The position numbers and the translations under genes are program-made. DNA of 64,000 nt, from contig CANLXI010000018.1 in NCBI GenBank assembly GCA_947495035.1, positions 1 through 64,000 on the forward strand. Direction: 5' to 3'. The DNA is from an uncultured Granulosicoccus sp. (lineage in GTDB: Bacteria > Pseudomonadota > Gammaproteobacteria > Granulosicoccales > Granulosicoccaceae). Positions 35,554-44,313 of the stretch are shown here, one piece after another. Position 1 is the stretch's first letter, and each line of letters opens with the position of its first letter. The notes under the pieces were generated by a model that did no database searches, had not been told where the DNA came from, and was given only the letters and a program-made list of their open reading frames with translations.

Positions 35554-37929
35554 ATGGCGACACATTTCAGCAAGGCTACCTGGCTGATCTTCATGGTTTT
35601 CTTCATCCTGCTGGCGAGCCCGGGTGACATCCGCGCCCAGGAGGACAACGAGGACAGGTCGTTGCAACGCTGGAATGTCATGCTGGACTGGATCGAGCTG
35701 GAACTCAACGAAAGCGAGATTCTGACGGCCGATTTCGATCATTATGAACAGCGGCTCGGAGCACTGATCGACAATGCCGGGCAGTTCAAGGCGCGCACCA
35801 ACAAGGCGCTCGAAACTCCACAGCTGGAACTGGACACACTGGGCACACCTCCCGAGGAGGGTGAGCCGGCGGAGACCAGCGACATCAACGCCCAGCGTGA
35901 TGCCATTCAGGAAGAGATCGCGCAGCTTTCACAGCGGGTCAAACAGGCAGAGCTGATTCAGGTCCGGGCGGAGCAGCTGCTGAAACAACTCGGTGGAACG
36001 CAAAGACAACAGCTCGAAACACGACTGCTGACGCGTTCACCTGCCATTTACACCAGCCGTTTCTGGACAGACTTTCTGGCGGACGCATCGCATATCGGCA
36101 GAGGACTGTCAGCTGATGCACAGGCGTTGCTGCGCGGGCAGGGGCGGGGCAACGGGTCAGCCTGGCTGATTCTGGTTCTCGTGCTCGCGGCAGCCCTGAC
36201 CACCATCCCGGGGGGGCGCTGGCTGACGGACAGATATGGACGCCGGCCTCAGGCCAATGAGTCCTCCTACTCGCAGCGCACACTGAGCGCATTTGCCGAA
36301 GGTGTTGCCAGTGGCTTGCTGCCGGCCGCCATCTTCGGCGGTATCGGCTGGGCACTGGTCAGCCAGGGCCTCGTCGGCGAACAATCGGCGACATTGGTCA
36401 AGGCAGTGACGACCAGCCTGGTACTTGCCATCGTCATCGTGGCGCCAGTCCAGGCGGCGCTGGTACCTCATGCCCCCAACTGGCGTCTGGTGTCGGTCGA
36501 CTCCACAGTGGCGGCACGAGTCAACCGGCGAATACAATGGCTGGTGGTATTCTGCGCAACGATGCTTGCCCTGTACCTGGCCACCGAGCGCTATCGACCC
36601 TATGCCAATGAAATCGATGTGGTCAGCAATCTGGTCATCACGCTGGTTATCGGCACCCTGCTGCTGAGTTCCCTGCATCAGCGATTCTGGCGACCAGCAG
36701 CCAGCCAGCAGAGCGATGAGCAATCGCATCGAGCACTGGAGGCCATCCGGCGAGTGCTGATGATGATCGTCGTCTGTGCGCTGGCACTCGGTCTGTTCGG
36801 CTACCTGGACCTGAGTGCATTCCTGGTATCACGGCTTGCAATAACCATAGGAACGGTCTGCGCCCTGCTGATGGTGCGGCGATTGCTGCATGAATTCCTC
36901 GAACGTCTGTCCAGCGCCTGGCACCGTATCGCCAGGCTCGGGCGCGAGTCCAGCACGGGCACATCCGGCATGCTGATACGAGGCATACTGGATATTCTGC
37001 TGCTCGGCCCCATGCTGTTGCTGCTCGCCAAGGCCTGGGGAATCCCACAAGCGGTCATTCAATTGTGGAGCCGGCGCCTGCTCGATGGTGCAACGATCGG
37101 TGAGTTGACGTTTTCACCAGGCAGTCTCCTGCTGGCCATACTCGTGTTCTCCATCGTGCTGATCGCAACGCGTTTGCTGCGACGGATCGTCTACGACCGT
37201 GTGCTTCCCGAAACCCATATGGACTTCGGCCTGCGGCACTCCATCTTTGTCGGAATCGGTTATCTGGGAATCGCCCTTGCAGCGATTCTTGCGGTGGCAA
37301 CACTGGGGGTCGGCTTGCGCAACATGGCACTGGTTTTCGGTGCCCTGTCGGTTGGCGTCGGATTGGGTTTGCAGGGCATCGTCGGCAACTTCATGTCGGG
37401 GCTGATACTGCTGGCTCAACGACCGGTACGTGTCGGCGACTGGATAGCCGTGGGTGAGCACGAAGGCATCGTCCGCAACATCATGAGTGTCTCCACGGAA
37501 ATCGAGACCTTCGACAAGGCGAGCATCATCATTCCGAACAGCGAACTGGTGTCGAATTCTCTGGTGAACTGGACACATACCGATACTACGGTACGCGTGA
37601 TCATCAGTATCGGTATCGAACACGGCGCCGACGTGGACCAGGTACAGGCGCTGCTGCTGGACTGTGCAAGCAGACACAATGAAGTTCTCACGACCCCTGA
37701 ACCTTATGCGCTACTGACGGATTTTGGCGAAAGTGCCTTGCTGTTCGAGCTGCGTGTCTTCGTCACCGATGCCGAGCGCTACCATATCGTGGCCAGCCAG
37801 TTGCGTATCATGATCAATCAGGCCTGCCGAGAGGCGAATATCGAGATTCCGTACCCGCAACGGCACTTGCACATGGATGCGCAGGAAATCCGTAGTTGCA
37901 TTTCGCCCTCAGCCGAAGACGCACGATAG
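35554..37929 (+). CDS. Large MscS-family mechanosensitive channel
   Basis: The 791-residue protein has a signal peptide (ending ASPGDIRA), a periplasmic helical part to about residue 205 and about ten membrane helices. The MscS core is near residues 580-690, with the pore helix GALSVGVGLGLQGIVGNFMS and the beta domain motif RPVRVGDWIAVGEHEGIVRN, then IIIPNSELVSNSLVNW. The size and periplasmic region place it with the MscK/YbdG-YjeP-like larger members rather than small MscS. It should release solutes on osmotic down-shift. It stands alone, followed by a phospholipase D-type gene. Confidence 0.9.
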   Translation: MATHFSKATWLIFMVFFILLASPGDIRAQEDNEDRSLQRWNVMLDWIELELNESEILTADFDHYEQRLGALIDNAGQFKARTNKALETPQLELDTLGTPPEEGEPAETSDINAQRDAIQEEIAQLSQRVKQAELIQVRAEQLLKQLGGTQRQQLETRLLTRSPAIYTSRFWTDFLADASHIGRGLSADAQALLRGQGRGNGSAWLILVLVLAAALTTIPGGRWLTDRYGRRPQANESSYSQRTLSAFAEGVASGLLPAAIFGGIGWALVSQGLVGEQSATLVKAVTTSLVLAIVIVAPVQAALVPHAPNWRLVSVDSTVAARVNRRIQWLVVFCATMLALYLATERYRPYANEIDVVSNLVITLVIGTLLLSSLHQRFWRPAASQQSDEQSHRALEAIRRVLMMIVVCALALGLFGYLDLSAFLVSRLAITIGTVCALLMVRRLLHEFLERLSSAWHRIARLGRESSTGTSGMLIRGILDILLLGPMLLLLAKAWGIPQAVIQLWSRRLLDGATIGELTFSPGSLLLAILVFSIVLIATRLLRRIVYDRVLPETHMDFGLRHSIFVGIGYLGIALAAILAVATLGVGLRNMALVFGALSVGVGLGLQGIVGNFMSGLILLAQRPVRVGDWIAVGEHEGIVRNIMSVSTEIETFDKASIIIPNSELVSNSLVNWTHTDTTVRVIISIGIEHGADVDQVQALLLDCASRHNEVLTTPEPYALLTDFGESALLFELRVFVTDAERYHIVASQLRIMINQACREANIEIPYPQRHLHMDAQEIRSCISPSAEDAR

Positions 37930-38060
37930 CACCATGAATTTTCATTCCAGAAAGTTTGCAGCAGTTCTCTTTTCGGGAATTGCTCTGACGATATCTTCGA
38001 CAATGCCGAACTGAAGGGCCATTCCGTAGTACCTTTCTGAACAGACCATAGCGCGAGATC

Positions 38061-39410
38061 ATGATGAGCAAGACTTGCAGTACGCGAGTTGGGCGGTTTG
38101 TCCATCTGCTGGCCTTGACGGGGGGCGCGTGGCTACTCTGGTCGATCTACACACTGGTTGTGCCGGAACCTGAAGACCTGCTCCCCGATTCACTCGACCG
38201 AGTCAAGGCCGCGGCCGCACCGGTAGCAGGGCAACATGAAACGCCGGATCTGCTGACCACTCTGGAAACTGTCTTGCACAGCCCGGTAACTTCCGGCAAT
38301 CAGGTCGAGGCACTGATCAACGGCGATGAAATATTTCCTGCCATGCTCTCCGCGATATCGGAAGCCAGGCAATCCATTCATCTGCTGACCTACATCTACT
38401 GGTCTGGGCAGATTGCGGAAGAGTTCGCCAAGGCCTTGGGCCAGGCGGTCGATCGCGGCGTCGATGTGCGATTGATCATCGATGGCTACGGTGCGCGTAC
38501 CATGCCGAGTGAACTCTTCAATCGACTCGAGAGCAGTGGTGTCCAGGTGGTCTGGTTCCACCCGTTCACCTGGTACAACATCCGGCATTTCAACCGACGG
38601 ACTCACCGGAAAGTGATGATCGTCGACAATACCGTGGCATTCACCGGAGGCGTGGGCATCGCTCAGGAATGGACCGGCAACGCCCGAAACGCCGACGAAT
38701 GGCGAGATGACCATTTCCGGATCGAAGGACCAGCAGTACGAATGCTGGCGGGCTCGTTTGCCGAGAATTGGTTGAATGCCACGGGCAAACTGATGCAGCT
38801 GGACGCTGCCCCACAAGGCGAGGGTTCAACGAAGACGCCGAAACCCGACAACGACGACGGCGCTCGCCTGATGGTGCTATCGACATCGCCTCGCGGAGAC
38901 CTGTCGCCAGTGGCACTGTCCTATTGGACCGCATTGCAACTGGCCACCCACTCGGTCAATATTGCAACACCCTACTTTGTACCGGACGCCGCGCTGGCCA
39001 GGGCCTTGCTCGAAACGGCAGATCGTGGTGTGTCGGTCAGACTGCTGCTGCCCGGAGATTACAACGACAGCTGGCTCGCTCGTTATGCGAGCCTTGCCTT
39101 TTACCAGGACCTCGTCGGCGCCGGCATCGCCGTCCACGAATACCAACCGACGATGATGCACACCAAGGCCATGGTCATCGATGACCGATGGAGCCTGTTC
39201 GGGTCACCCAACTTCGACAACCGCTCATTCGAACTGAACGATGAGATTCTGGTGCTGGCGGACGATGTCAAGCTGGCGAAGTCGTTGAATGCCAGCTTCG
39301 AGGCAGACCTCGAACAGGCCAGACTCATCGCACTGAATGGCAGTGACCTGACCGATCGTATAGGGCAATGGGCTGCTCATGTCCTACTGATCTTCCGGGA
39401 GCAGATTTGA
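38061..39410 (+). CDS. Cardiolipin synthase-like phospholipase D-family protein
   Basis: The 449-residue protein has one N-terminal membrane helix (about residues 13-33) and two HKD motifs. The first is HRKVMIVD (His182, Lys184, Asp189) and the second HTKAMVID (His367, Lys369, Asp374), each followed by a glycine/serine turn (TGG, FGSPNFDNRS). Such enzymes join two phosphatidylglycerols into cardiolipin, or exchange phosphatidyl groups. Its place after a mechanosensitive channel hints at membrane homeostasis, though the two genes are about 130 bases apart. The exact acceptor cannot be told. Confidence 0.88.
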   Translation: MMSKTCSTRVGRFVHLLALTGGAWLLWSIYTLVVPEPEDLLPDSLDRVKAAAAPVAGQHETPDLLTTLETVLHSPVTSGNQVEALINGDEIFPAMLSAISEARQSIHLLTYIYWSGQIAEEFAKALGQAVDRGVDVRLIIDGYGARTMPSELFNRLESSGVQVVWFHPFTWYNIRHFNRRTHRKVMIVDNTVAFTGGVGIAQEWTGNARNADEWRDDHFRIEGPAVRMLAGSFAENWLNATGKLMQLDAAPQGEGSTKTPKPDNDDGARLMVLSTSPRGDLSPVALSYWTALQLATHSVNIATPYFVPDAALARALLETADRGVSVRLLLPGDYNDSWLARYASLAFYQDLVGAGIAVHEYQPTMMHTKAMVIDDRWSLFGSPNFDNRSFELNDEILVLADDVKLAKSLNASFEADLEQARLIALNGSDLTDRIGQWAAHVLLIFREQI

Positions 39411-39716
39411 CAACGAGAGACAGTCTGACTGACAGACAGACCAAGCTCGCTCATCGCACATGCTCAGGCGCTTCACGAAGACACGCCAAAGCTACAGGGA
39501 ATACGAATCGCATCGAACATCTGTTAACGTCTACTCTTCCTGCCGTATTTCCTGACAGTTTCCTGCCCATATCATGTTCATGACTGCCGTCTTCCTGGTG
39601 ACTGAGATTCAGTGCCGGAATCAGCCTCAGACTGAATCGGCATGCGATGTCTGATCGGTTGATGGCAGACAGAGAGTTCGATATCCCTTTCCCTGATCCA
39701 TGCCGACCCGGAAGAC

Positions 39717-40835
39717 ATGAGCAAGACACCCGCTGAATTGATGCAAGAGGCCACACGCCTGACACTTTCCGGTGATGCCGCCGGTGCTGCGACGCTGATC
39801 CAGGAAGCTCTGTCCAACCAGCCGCTGACAACCACGGACGGCGGAACGGGCAGGCAACCAGGTGATGCCGAGCCCCTGGCAAGGAATCGCATGCGACCGC
39901 CCGAAAAGGCAAGCGGCTCGTTCAACGATGGCGTGTTCTCCCGTCATGGCGCGGAAATGCACTACAAACTGTTCGTGCCTGCCCGGGAGAGTCTTGAACC
40001 CGCTCCGCTGCTGCTCTTGCTGCATGGTTGTGGACAGGATCCCGGCAGCTTCGCCACCGCCACCCGCATGAATGCCATCGCAGAGGCAGCGGGCATGATG
40101 GTGCTCTACCCTGCGCAGTCAAGCTCTGCCAACCCCAACAGGTGCTGGAACTGGTTCGAACCGGCCCATCAGCACAGGGGCGGTGGGGAGCCGGACATGC
40201 TGAGCGAGCTGACACGGCATGTCATGGACAGTCTGCCGATTGATCCTCAGCGGGTGTTTGTTGCCGGATTTTCGGCAGGTGCAGCAATGGCACTGGTGCT
40301 GGCGGAACAGTACCCCGACTTGTATTCTGCCGCTGGCGTGCATTCCGGCCTGCCGACAGGCGAAGCCACCTCCGACCGGGAAGCATTCGCCATGATGATG
40401 GGCAACAGGGTGAATGGTGCAGCATCAAGTCCACCGGCTGATGCGAACTCCTCCGTTGCTGCAACGCAGCCGGCTGACAGTCACACGCCGCTTATCCTCT
40501 TTCACGGCAGTCAGGATAGAGTGGTCAATGTCGCGAATGCTGAACGCATCATTGCCAACTGGCTCGCCCGAGAGCAATCCGGAAACGTGCCGACAAACTG
40601 GCTGCCCTTGAGCCTGACGCATGACACTGCCTCTGGTCATCACTACGTCGTCACCCAGTATGTCGCGGAAGAGAATCCGGACAGAATCGGCTGCGAGTAC
40701 TGGCAGATGAGCGAAGGGGGTCATGGCTGGTCAGGAGGCAATCCCGGCGGATCGTATACCGAGCAGAACGGCCCCGATGCATCAACCGAGATCGTTCGCT
40801 TCTTTCTCGAACGCGACACCACCGGCTCTTCCTGA
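39717..40835 (+). CDS. PHB depolymerase-type esterase
   Basis: The 372-residue alpha/beta hydrolase has the LLHGCGQDPGSF oxyanion region, the lipase box GFSAG (Ser186), Asp267 in HGSQDRVV and His336 in GGHGWSGG, giving a full catalytic triad. This is the PHB depolymerase/feruloyl esterase (LpqC) group. No signal peptide is visible, so it probably acts on intracellular polyhydroxyalkanoate oligomers or other esters. The first 60 residues carry a helical extension like that of PhaZ-type proteins (TPAELMQEATRLTLSGD). No pha genes are adjacent. Confidence 0.85.
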   Translation: MSKTPAELMQEATRLTLSGDAAGAATLIQEALSNQPLTTTDGGTGRQPGDAEPLARNRMRPPEKASGSFNDGVFSRHGAEMHYKLFVPARESLEPAPLLLLLHGCGQDPGSFATATRMNAIAEAAGMMVLYPAQSSSANPNRCWNWFEPAHQHRGGGEPDMLSELTRHVMDSLPIDPQRVFVAGFSAGAAMALVLAEQYPDLYSAAGVHSGLPTGEATSDREAFAMMMGNRVNGAASSPPADANSSVAATQPADSHTPLILFHGSQDRVVNVANAERIIANWLAREQSGNVPTNWLPLSLTHDTASGHHYVVTQYVAEENPDRIGCEYWQMSEGGHGWSGGNPGGSYTEQNGPDASTEIVRFFLERDTTGSS

Positions 40836-40959
40836 GCAGGGTGAACAAGGCGAGTCGGTCGTATCAGTCTTGCCTTGTGCCAACCGACGGTTCCGCTGTG
40901 CGCGCCACCCCCAAACCTTCACGATAAGGTCCTGTTCGCTCGCAGCGCTCGGAGATAGA

Positions 40960-42588
40960 TTACCGTTGCCTGATCTCGCGCGCCACTGACTGCAGCCGGC
41001 AGAATGCATCAAACCGCGCCTGGTGTAGTGTCACCATGGAGCCCTCGCTCGGTGTGAACGTCTTGCCCGGCGAGGTCATGGCAGTCATGGCGGTTTGCAT
41101 GTCGCTGAACGAGCCGGCGGCAACGGCCCCCAGGATGGCAGAGCCCAGCAGTACCGGCTCCTCACAGGAGACCGACAGCACCGGCTTGCCCGTTGCATCA
41201 GCCAGCAGCTGGCGCACGAGATCGGATTGTCCGGCACCACCGCTGATGACGATGCGCTTGACCGCCGCACCGCTGGCTTCCTGAGTCTCCATGATCTGGC
41301 GCAAGCCATAGCCCAGACCGCACAATCCGGCGACGTAGAGCGCCACCAGACTGTCGATCTCCCGGCTCATGCCAAGACCGCAGATGACGGCGCGTGCCTC
41401 CGGGTCTGCATACGGTGCTCTGTTGCCGATGAACTCCGGCACCACATGCAGTCCAGCGGCCAGATGGACCACCGCCGAAAGATGATCATCGCTATCGCTG
41501 GTGCAACCGGCTTCCATGGCACGATCGGCCAGCCACTCCGGCAAGCTCTTGCCGGCCTGCCGGGCGGCCCTGTCTGCCTCTTGCGAAGCCGGATGCAAGG
41601 CAAGGAGCTGGTCGATTGCCGCACCTGCCGCCGATTGACCGCCTTCGTTCAACCACAGGCCCGGAACCATGGCAGAGTGATAGGGCCCCCAGACGCCGGG
41701 AACAAATACCGGCTCTGGTGTTGATGTCATCGTGCAGGAAGACGTGCCGAAGACATAGGCCAGATTCTCGCTCGGCGCACCGATGACACCCACGGTACCA
41801 ATCCCCCCGGCATGCGCGTCGATGAGACCGGCCGCTACCGCTGTCCCGGCAGCCAGTCCCAGATCACTAGCGGCAGCTTCGCTCAGGCCTGACCCCAGCG
41901 CCGTGCCTGGTGCGACGACCTCCTGTCCGATCCTGACGAAGTCTTCCTCCACCAGCTCGGCGAGATCGATCTGGCGGAAAAATCGCTCGTCCCATCCGTT
42001 TTCGTGTGGCAGATAGGTCCATTTGCAGGTGACCGTACAGGAAGAGCGCGTGGCACTGCCAGTCGCTTTCCAGGTCAGAAAATCGGTGAGATCGAAAAAG
42101 TGGCGTACCTCATCGTACACCGCTCGACGGTTTTCCTTGAGCCACAGCAGCTTGGGCGTTTCCATCTCTGGCGAGATGGTGCCGCCAACATAGTCCAGAA
42201 CAGCGTGTTTTCCGCTGTTGATTCGCCTCGCCTGATCAACGGCACGATGGTCCATCCAGACGATGATGTTGCGCTCCGGATGTTCCGGATCTCCCACCGG
42301 CAGTGACGCACCGCCTTCCCCGACCAGGACGAGTGAACAGGTGGCATCGAAACCGATACCCACCACAGACTCCGCCTCGATGCGGGCGGCTGCCAACGCT
42401 CCGCGCACGCAATGCCCGACAGCGGCCCAGATCTCTTCGCTGGATTGTTCAAACGTGGTGCTGCCCTCACGGTGCAGCGAGATCTCCTGCTTGTCACTAG
42501 CGACAAGCTCCCCACTCAGGCTGAAGACACCCGCTCTTGCACTACCCGTACCGACATCGATACCGATCAGAAAACCCTCGTTGGGCAT
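40960..42588 (-). CDS. FGGY-family pentulose kinase (ribulokinase-like)
   Basis: The 542-residue protein starts with the sugar-kinase phosphate-1 motif (GIDVGTGSARAGVF). It has the FGGY_YpCarbK-type features FDATCSLVLVG and IIVWMDHRA, GLIDAHAGGIGTVG, and the C-terminal adenosine motif (IVISGGAGQSDLVRQLLAD). Relatives phosphorylate D-ribulose or L-ribulose in the cytoplasm. It has no adjacent transporter or isomerase, but a sugar ABC importer lies some 7 kb away. It is on the same strand as the signalling genes upstream of it; about 190 bases separate them. Confidence 0.88.
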   Translation of the reverse strand: MPNEGFLIGIDVGTGSARAGVFSLSGELVASDKQEISLHREGSTTFEQSSEEIWAAVGHCVRGALAAARIEAESVVGIGFDATCSLVLVGEGGASLPVGDPEHPERNIIVWMDHRAVDQARRINSGKHAVLDYVGGTISPEMETPKLLWLKENRRAVYDEVRHFFDLTDFLTWKATGSATRSSCTVTCKWTYLPHENGWDERFFRQIDLAELVEEDFVRIGQEVVAPGTALGSGLSEAAASDLGLAAGTAVAAGLIDAHAGGIGTVGVIGAPSENLAYVFGTSSCTMTSTPEPVFVPGVWGPYHSAMVPGLWLNEGGQSAAGAAIDQLLALHPASQEADRAARQAGKSLPEWLADRAMEAGCTSDSDDHLSAVVHLAAGLHVVPEFIGNRAPYADPEARAVICGLGMSREIDSLVALYVAGLCGLGYGLRQIMETQEASGAAVKRIVISGGAGQSDLVRQLLADATGKPVLSVSCEEPVLLGSAILGAVAAGSFSDMQTAMTAMTSPGKTFTPSEGSMVTLHQARFDAFCRLQSVAREIRQR

Positions 42589-42775
42589 GTCACTACTCTC
42601 CTGTCAGAGGTCCACCGTACCGGACAGCCATGTCCCGATTCACGTCAAACAGGGCGAATATATCAGACATGCTCGCCACACCGCACCACCACCAGCAATA
42701 GCAGTGCAGCGACGGCAGGTCACTCGCTCGAGCAGGAAACGAGCGCAGTGGCAGAAACGGCAAGGTCTGATGGGT

Positions 42776-43822
42776 TCACAGCAAGGCCATGCACTCGATG
42801 AGCTCGACCGACCCCTTGCCCTTGAGTTCCACCAGTCCCCTCGACTGACCGCTGCAGGCGTCATCCAGCGTTCGCCAGACCGGGGCACTGACCAGCACGG
42901 CATCGGCTCGGGCAGAGGACGTGATGCGATCAGCGACATTGACCGTATCGCCCCAGACGTCGAAACAGTACATCCTCTTTCCGACAACCCCGCCGACCAC
43001 AGGCCCCGAGTGGATACCGACTCGCACTTTCCAGCCAGAGTCCCGTTTCCGGGCAGCTTCGATCATGTCGAAAGCGGCCGATACGCTTGCCAACGCCCGC
43101 TTGTCCACATGCTTCAACAGTCCGGCAGTCGCCATGAAGGCATCACCGACGGTCTTGATCTTCTCCAGTCCGTGCCGCTCGACAATAGCTTCGCAGTCCA
43201 GCACGAAAGCCTGCAGATGAGCCACCACTTCCTCGGGCTGGTGCTCATCGCAATACCCGGTGAAGCCGACCACATCGCAGAACAATACAACGACATCCTC
43301 GAAACGCCTGGGCCGTACACCGGCAGTCGCCTTGAGCTCGTGCACAGCGGCGGCTGGCAAGGTTGCATGCAGCAGATCATCACCGCGCTTTTTCTCATGC
43401 TCGATCTGCTTCAGGTACTCGGTCTGTTGATCACGCAGTTTCTTCCTGTCCAGACTGGAACGAATACGCGCCCTGAGCAGGGCCGCATTGAACGGCTTGA
43501 CCAGATGATCTTCTGCTCCGGCCTCGATGCAGCGCACGATACTATCCATTTCATCCACGGCTGAAATCATGATCACGGGGATTTCGCGCAAGTGCATATC
43601 CTGTTTCATGGCCTCCAGCGTGTCGTGACCATTCATCACCGGCATCATGATATCCAGCAACACCAGGTCATAGGACTCTGCCCGCAGTCGTTCGAGGGCG
43701 GTCTGACCATTATCCGCCCAGGCGAGATTCTCGTAACCTTCACGCTTCAAACGTCGCATCAGGGTATAACGGTTATCTTCGTTATCATCCACGATCAACA
43801 GCGAGGGCGCCTGTTCGTTCAT
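42776..43822 (-). CDS. Response regulator fused to a class III adenylate cyclase
   Basis: The 348-residue protein has a receiver domain (about residues 8-125; phospho-acceptor aspartate in LVLLDIMMPVMNG) and a short coiled coil. A class III cyclase domain follows, with the metal aspartates (LFCDVVGFT), lysine in EKIKTVGDAFM and aspartate in YCFDVWGDTVN. The Lys/Asp pair selects ATP, so cAMP is the likely product. NVADRI supplies the transition-state Asn and Arg. Its ATG overlaps the stop of the single-domain response regulator by four bases. Phosphorylation by the upstream hybrid kinase probably controls its output. Confidence 0.9.
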   Translation of the reverse strand: MNEQAPSLLIVDDNEDNRYTLMRRLKREGYENLAWADNGQTALERLRAESYDLVLLDIMMPVMNGHDTLEAMKQDMHLREIPVIMISAVDEMDSIVRCIEAGAEDHLVKPFNAALLRARIRSSLDRKKLRDQQTEYLKQIEHEKKRGDDLLHATLPAAAVHELKATAGVRPRRFEDVVVLFCDVVGFTGYCDEHQPEEVVAHLQAFVLDCEAIVERHGLEKIKTVGDAFMATAGLLKHVDKRALASVSAAFDMIEAARKRDSGWKVRVGIHSGPVVGGVVGKRMYCFDVWGDTVNVADRITSSARADAVLVSAPVWRTLDDACSGQSRGLVELKGKGSVELIECMALL

Positions 43823-44193
43823 GTTGCCTTCCCGGCCAGAAGCGTGTGGATCTTGCCCAGCAAACGAGACATCTCGACGGGCTTGGTATCGAAGTCGTCA
43901 CAACCCGCGCCGAAGGCCTCCTCTCTGTCCTCAGCCATGGCATGTGCGGTAAGAGCGATGATCGGGATCCCGCAGGTGGCGGATGCCGCCTTGATTCGTC
44001 GTATCGCTTCCCAGCCATCCAGCACGGGCAGACTGAGATCCATGATGATCAGCGCCGGCAACTCACTGCTGGCCAGCGAAACTCCCTGCTCACCGTCCAT
44101 GGCAACGATTACCTCGAAGTCGTTGCGCTTCAAACGACGGCTCAACATGTAGATATTGTCCTCGTTGTCTTCGACGTAAAGTATCTTGACCAT
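43819..44193 (-). CDS. Single-domain response regulator (CheY-like)
   Basis: The ATG at 44193 opens a 124-residue receiver domain (MVKILYVEDNEDNIYMLSRR). It has the acidic pair, the phospho-acceptor aspartate in LIIMDLSLPVLDG, the threonine in IIALTAHAM and the lysine in DTKPVEMSRL. There is no output domain; it probably shuttles phosphate between the hybrid kinase and a partner, or competes with the REC-cyclase whose gene overlaps it by four bases. Confidence 0.92.
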   Translation of the reverse strand: MVKILYVEDNEDNIYMLSRRLKRNDFEVIVAMDGEQGVSLASSELPALIIMDLSLPVLDGWEAIRRIKAASATCGIPIIALTAHAMAEDREEAFGAGCDDFDTKPVEMSRLLGKIHTLLAGKAT

Positions 44194-44313
44194 GGAACGG
44201 CAAACCTCAATGAGACAGGGAATCGTGACTGGTAACGTCGGGGTCGGGCGACGTATCCCTAGTGCCATGCTTGCACCTCCAGACGCGAGCGGAATCGTAT
44301 GAAAGCGGGTCAG

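Noticed and set aside
35292..35708. Leftward open frame before the MscS-type gene
   Set aside because: Overlaps the signal-peptide coding start of the channel and shows no motif; two different frames compete there equally.
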